This document shows positions 60,583-64,000 of a stretch of 64,000 bases of DNA, one piece after another; the stretch's first letter is position 1; each line of letters starts with the position of its first letter. Both the position numbers and the translations under genes were made by a program. The notes below the pieces were generated by a model. The model ran no database searches. It was not told where the DNA came from and saw only the letters and a list, made by a program, of their open reading frames with translations. The stretch is taken from the NCBI RefSeq assembly GCF_032121415.1, contig NZ_CP135079.1, positions 5,890,001 through 5,954,000 of the forward strand. The letters run 5' to 3'. The DNA is from Streptomyces parvus. Lineage in GTDB: Bacteria > Actinomycetota > Actinomycetes > Streptomycetales > Streptomycetaceae.

Positions 60583-61780
60583 CACCACCGCCGAAGCCCC
60601 CGCCGCGCCCGCCCCCGTACGCGGCGGACCGGAGGGGGTCACCGACCGGCTGCGCAGCCCCCGTACGTACGCCGTCCTCATCGGCTCCCTGCTGCTCCTC
60701 GTCCTCCCCTTCTACCTGGACCGCTTCTGGCTCCAGGCCGGACTGTTCGCGATGGCGGCGGCGATCGGCGCCATCGGGCTCAACATGCTCACCGGCGCCA
60801 CCGGCCAACTCTCCATGGGCCACGCGTTCTTCCTCGCCGTCGGCGCGTACGGCTACTGCGTCCTGGCGGGGGAGAGCAGCACCGAGAACGGGCACACGCT
60901 GACCGGCCTCGGCCTGCCCACCTGGCTGGCCGCGATACTCGCGGTGCTGCTCGCCGGGGCGGCGGGCGGCATCTTCAGCCCCATCGCCGGGCGGCTGCGC
61001 GGCGCCTACCTCGGCATCGCGACCCTCGCGCTGATCTTCATCGGGCAGCACGTCCTGTTCAACGCGGGCTCGCTGACCGGCGGTTACAACGGCCGGGCCG
61101 TACCGCCCCTGTCGGTCTTCGGGTTCACCTTCGACGACTCCGAACTCGTCGTCGCCGCCGTCCCGTTCGGCTCCTCGGAGAAGCTCTGGTACGCGGGTCT
61201 GCTCGCGCTCCTGCTGAGCGCCCTGTTCGCCCGGGGTGTGCTGCGCGGCCGGCCCGGACGCGCCATGAACGCCATCCGCGACCACCGGATCGCCGCCGGG
61301 GTGATGGGCGTGCCCGTGTCCCGCTACCGGGCCGGGGTCTTCGTCCTGTCCTCCATGTACGCGGGCCTCGCGGGCGTCCTGCTCGCCCTGGTCTTCCAGC
61401 GGACCGTGCCCGAGTACTTCGGCATGATCCTGTCCCTCGAATACCTCGCCATGATCGTCATCGGCGGGCTGGGCAGCGTCGCGGGAGCCGTGATCGGCGC
61501 CGCCTTCGTCTCCCTGCTCCCGCAGGTGTTCACGCACTACAGCGACTCCCTGCCGCTGGTGTCCGCCCCAGGAACGGGCGGGTTGGCACCCGGTGAGGCG
61601 TCCCGCTATCTGTACGGCGCCGCGGTCGTTGCGGTGGTCCTGTTCCTGCCCGGCGGCCTCGCCCGCCTCGGCCTTGCCCGCACGAAGAAGCCCGCGGCTC
61701 CAGAACGATCAGCGCCTCCGAAGAACGCAGCGGCTTCGAAGAACGCAGCGGCTCCGAAGAATCCAGGGGAGAAGTCATGA
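60575..61780 (+). CDS. livM: LivM-type permease
   Basis: A 401-residue permease with LNMLTGATGQLSMGHAFFLAVGAYGYC and RDHRIAAGVMGVPVSRYRAGVFVLS, typical of LivM. The C-terminal tail has a short Lys-Asn-Ala repeat. GTG 60575 overlaps livH by 8 bases. Confidence 0.92.
   Translation: MSDTTAEAPAAPAPVRGGPEGVTDRLRSPRTYAVLIGSLLLLVLPFYLDRFWLQAGLFAMAAAIGAIGLNMLTGATGQLSMGHAFFLAVGAYGYCVLAGESSTENGHTLTGLGLPTWLAAILAVLLAGAAGGIFSPIAGRLRGAYLGIATLALIFIGQHVLFNAGSLTGGYNGRAVPPLSVFGFTFDDSELVVAAVPFGSSEKLWYAGLLALLLSALFARGVLRGRPGRAMNAIRDHRIAAGVMGVPVSRYRAGVFVLSSMYAGLAGVLLALVFQRTVPEYFGMILSLEYLAMIVIGGLGSVAGAVIGAAFVSLLPQVFTHYSDSLPLVSAPGTGGLAPGEASRYLYGAAVVAVVLFLPGGLARLGLARTKKPAAPERSAPPKNAAASKNAAAPKNPGEKS
61719..61763 (+). 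repeat. 18-base tandem repeat in the LivM tail
   Basis: Two nearly identical 18-base units (61719-61736, 61737-61754) and a half unit encode repeated PKNAA/SKNAA residues at the very end of the permease. Slippage is the likely origin; repeat number may vary between strains. Confidence 0.7.
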
Positions 61781-63030
61781 AACTGAGAGTGCTCACGGCC
61801 GTCGTCGCGGCCCTCGCCGTCACCCTCGTCGGGTGCAGCGGCAAGGCGACCGAAGGAAAGGCGGACGAGGAGGGCAAGGGCGGGATCAAGACGGGCCCCG
61901 GGGTCTCCTCCTCGACGATCTCCCTCGGGGTGCTGACCGATATGACCGGGGTCTACGCCTCGCTGGGCAAGAGCGTCACCCAGGCCCAGCAACTGTGGGT
62001 GAAGCAGACCAACGAGGAGGGCGGCATCTGCGACCGGAAGATCGAACTGACGGTCCGCGACCACGGATACGATCCGCAGAAGGCGATCGCCGCTTACACC
62101 GAGCTGGCCCCGGACGTGGTGGGCTTCGCCCAGTTCATCGGCTCCCCGTTCGTCGCCGCCGTCGAACAGCGCATCGACGGCCAGGACAAGGGCCTCGTGC
62201 TGCCCCAGGCCTGGTCGGCGAACCTGCTCGGCTCCCCGTACATCCGGGTCATCGGCGCCACCTACGACGTCGAGACGATCAACCTCATCGACTATCTCCT
62301 CGCCGAGAAGCGCATCGCGAGGGGCGACAAGATCGGTCACGTGTACTTCGAGGGCGACTACGGCGAGAACGCGCTCGCCGGCTCGAAGCACGCGGCGAAG
62401 GAGGCCGGGCTCACCGTCGTCGAGCAGAAGATCAAGCCGACCGACAACGACATGACGGCCCAGGTCGCCGCCCTCAAGCAGGCCGGGGTCAAGGCCGTGG
62501 TCGTCAGCGCCGGCCCCCGCCAGGCGGCCTCGCTCGTCGGCGTCGCCGCGGCCACCGGCTTCGACGTCCCGGTCGTCGGCAACAACTCGGCCTTCGCCCC
62601 TCAGCTGTTGAAGACCCAGGCGGGCCCGGCCCTGCTCAAGGACTACTACGTCGCCTCCTCCACGCTGCCCATCGGCGACCCGGGCGACGGCCCCGCCAAG
62701 CTCGCCGAGGAGTACGCCGCCCAGTACCCGAAGGACGTCCTCGACAACGGCGTCGTCGCCGGCTACACGGCGGCCTCCCTCTTCGGCGAGGCCCTCTCCA
62801 AGGCCTGCGACGACAAGGACCTCACCCGCGAGGGCATCGACAAGGCGCTCCTCACGATCAAGGGGTACGGGACCGAGTTCGGGGTGACGCACGACTTCTC
62901 GGACCCGAAGGCTCCGTCCACCCGGGAGAGCGTCATCATGAAGCCCGACACCGGTGCCGCCGGCGGGCTGAAGGTGGTCCGGCCGGCCGAGGTCGCCCCG
63001 GCCGCCGAGTCCTTCACCATAGGCAACTGA
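61777..63030 (+). CDS. Periplasmic-type receptor lipoprotein (LivK-like)
   Basis: 417 residues: lipoprotein signal with lipobox LVGC near residue 19, then a two-lobe receptor of the branched-chain amino acid/amide family (SLGVLTDMTGVYASLGKS, GHVYFEGDYGENAL, VVGNNSAFAPQ). It would deliver amino acids, short amides or urea-like ligands to the LivFGHM complex. It overlaps livM as ATGA. Confidence 0.9.
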   Translation: MKLRVLTAVVAALAVTLVGCSGKATEGKADEEGKGGIKTGPGVSSSTISLGVLTDMTGVYASLGKSVTQAQQLWVKQTNEEGGICDRKIELTVRDHGYDPQKAIAAYTELAPDVVGFAQFIGSPFVAAVEQRIDGQDKGLVLPQAWSANLLGSPYIRVIGATYDVETINLIDYLLAEKRIARGDKIGHVYFEGDYGENALAGSKHAAKEAGLTVVEQKIKPTDNDMTAQVAALKQAGVKAVVVSAGPRQAASLVGVAAATGFDVPVVGNNSAFAPQLLKTQAGPALLKDYYVASSTLPIGDPGDGPAKLAEEYAAQYPKDVLDNGVVAGYTAASLFGEALSKACDDKDLTREGIDKALLTIKGYGTEFGVTHDFSDPKAPSTRESVIMKPDTGAAGGLKVVRPAEVAPAAESFTIGN

Positions 63031-63040
63031 GCCCTGCGCG

Positions 63041-63095
63041 GGAGGTCTGACCGGGGGGCGGACGGAGGTCTGACCGGGCACCCGGTCAGACCTCC
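63041..63095. terminator. Bidirectional terminator with a duplicated arm
   Basis: GGAGGTCTGACCGGG occurs at 63041-63055 and again at 63064-63078. Its exact complement is at 63081-63095, two bases after the second copy, so two alternative 15-bp hairpins are possible. The right arm overlaps the stop codon of the convergent receptor gene. Confidence 0.8.
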
Positions 63096-64000
63096 CGGCC
63101 GTCCATCCCGACGTACCGGAAGCGGCCCCGCTCCACCCGGTAGACGAAGACCCCGGTCCCGGTGTACATCCCGTTGGCCGACTCGAAGGCGTAGCTCTTG
63201 GACACGCCCTTGTACGAGGTCGTCCGCAGCGCGGGCAGCAGGTCCTGGCGGGTCAGCTTCTCCCGGCCCAGCCCCTCCGCGCAGGAGGCGATCAGCCCCA
63301 CCGCGTCGTACGCCTCGGCCGCGAACAGCGGCGGCGCGTGGTCGAAGCGCTTGCGGTAAGCGGCGGCGAACGGGTGCACCGAGGGTACGGAGGCGGGGTC
63401 GGCGGCCGTCGAGACGACCAGCCAGCCCGCCGCGTCCTCACCCGCCTCCGCCAGGAACCGCGGGTCGTGCACGGCCTGGGTGGCGATCTTCGGCCCCAGG
63501 AACCCGGCCCTGGTCAGCGACTTCGCGAACCGTCCGGCGTCCCGCCACCCGCCTCCGTACACCACTGCCCCCGGCCGCTTCGCGGTGATCCGCTCGGCCT
63601 CCGCGTCCAGGTCGCGCGTGCCTTCGCGTACGGTCTCCGCGAACACGGTGCGGCCGTTGCCGCGCAGCCCCGTGTCGAGGAAGCGGGTGGTCTGCCGGCC
63701 GTACTCGGTGCCGTCGTCGACCAGCGCCACTTGATCGATCTCGTACGCCCCGAGGAACTGGGCCACCGGCAGCATCTGCATGTCGTTGCGCGGCCGGGCG
63801 CACAGGAAGATCCGGTTCAGATGCCGGATGTCCCCGTCGACCACGCTGAGCAGCGGGAGCGCCGCCTCGTCGTAGGCGACCAGCGCCTCCCGGGCCGCGT
63901 CCGTGCCCGTCGCGCCGATCGCCGCCACCAGGAGCGGGTCCTCGGCGAACCGGCGCACCGCCGCCTTCGCCCGCTCCTCCTCGCCCCCGTCGTCGACCGT
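63086..64000 (-). CDS. Second LivK-like receptor protein (5' end outside the window)
   Basis: At least 304 residues, open to the right edge. The pattern (VAAIGATGTDAAREALVAYDEAALPLLSV, then VALVDDGTEYGRQTTRF, GGWRDAGRFAKSL, AEAYDAVGLIASC) is that of receptor-family ligand-binding proteins, though no signal is visible because the start lies beyond the window. It is convergent with the Liv operon and is probably a separate receptor. Confidence 0.82.
   Translation of the reverse strand, partial: TVDDGGEEERAKAAVRRFAEDPLLVAAIGATGTDAAREALVAYDEAALPLLSVVDGDIRHLNRIFLCARPRNDMQMLPVAQFLGAYEIDQVALVDDGTEYGRQTTRFLDTGLRGNGRTVFAETVREGTRDLDAEAERITAKRPGAVVYGGGWRDAGRFAKSLTRAGFLGPKIATQAVHDPRFLAEAGEDAAGWLVVSTAADPASVPSVHPFAAAYRKRFDHAPPLFAAEAYDAVGLIASCAEGLGREKLTRQDLLPALRTTSYKGVSKSYAFESANGMYTGTGVFVYRVERGRFRYVGMDGREV

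Noticed and set aside
1..64000. CRISPR arrays, insertion sequences, prophage genes or tRNA genes.
   Set aside because: I saw no regularly spaced repeats, transposase or integrase motifs, or tRNA-like sequence, although a tRNA could be missed by eye.

Overview
The window is high-GC actinobacterial DNA, very probably a Streptomyces chromosome: many GTG starts, stop/start overlaps of the ATGA or GTGA type, and gene families typical of that genus (PucR regulators, SpoIIE phosphatases, PhoX, gamma-glutamyltransferase, DUF574 methyltransferase). The left half (about 0.4-31 kb) is a biosynthetic gene cluster; the right half (about 31-64 kb) is mostly ordinary housekeeping and accessory metabolism.

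Cluster, left arm, + strand (0.4-6.8 kb): a SAM methyltransferase, a small P-loop kinase of the chloramphenicol-phosphotransferase type, an aldo/keto reductase and a heterodimeric ABC exporter with one degenerate ATP site. Cluster core, - strand (8.4-20.4 kb), read right to left from a clear TTGACA-17-TAGCGT promoter: ACP2, O-methyltransferase, family-2 glycosyltransferase, a second P-loop kinase, 4'-phosphopantetheinyl transferase, ACP1, ketosynthase, short ketosynthase-like partner, AMP-dependent acid ligase, malonyltransferase, ketoreductase, fused aminodeoxychorismate synthase (PabAB), a Trm112-like zinc-ribbon protein and a POT transporter. Next (20.6-24.1 kb, - strand) come a BtrH-like acyltransferase, a GMC oxidoreductase and its gluconate-dehydrogenase subunit-3 partner, and a divergent glycosyltransferase. 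Last (25.1-31.1 kb, - strand) come a MocA-type dehydrogenase, an inositol-monophosphatase-like enzyme, two class-III aminotransferases, a KDPG-aldolase homologue and a methyltransferase.

Inferred pathway: chorismate goes to aminodeoxychorismate and p-aminobenzoate. The ligase loads the aryl acid, and discrete FAS-like enzymes extend it by one or more C2 units on an ACP and reduce the ketone. In parallel, a cyclitol or sugar phosphate is dephosphorylated, oxidised, transaminated, methylated and glycosylated. A BtrH-like enzyme could then move the aryl-acyl group from an ACP to an amine. The logic resembles hygromycin A (a benzoate-primed cinnamoyl joined to an inositol-derived aminocyclitol), but with an amino- rather than hydroxybenzoate primer and a butirosin-type acyl transfer. 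I cannot name a known compound for this gene set. The most unusual point is that neither ketosynthase-family protein has the catalytic cysteine: one has Ser168, the other Ala146.

Right half: PhoX phosphatase, gamma-glutamyltransferase, a second inositol-monophosphatase family enzyme, an FAD oxidoreductase, a macrodomain protein, an Ada/AlkA fusion beside Ogt (alkylation repair), a GDT1-family Mn exporter under a yybP-ykoY riboswitch, a GAF/PucR regulator and MHS transporter, a TetR regulator, a secreted beta-propeller lipoprotein, a Baeyer-Villiger-type monooxygenase with an SDR, a SpoIIE phosphatase, 3-hydroxybutyrate dehydrogenase beside a decayed hydrolase, an orphan antitoxin, a Nudix hydrolase, glycerate kinase, a short PucR protein and a complete LivFGHMK-type ABC importer. 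A second receptor protein runs off the right edge.
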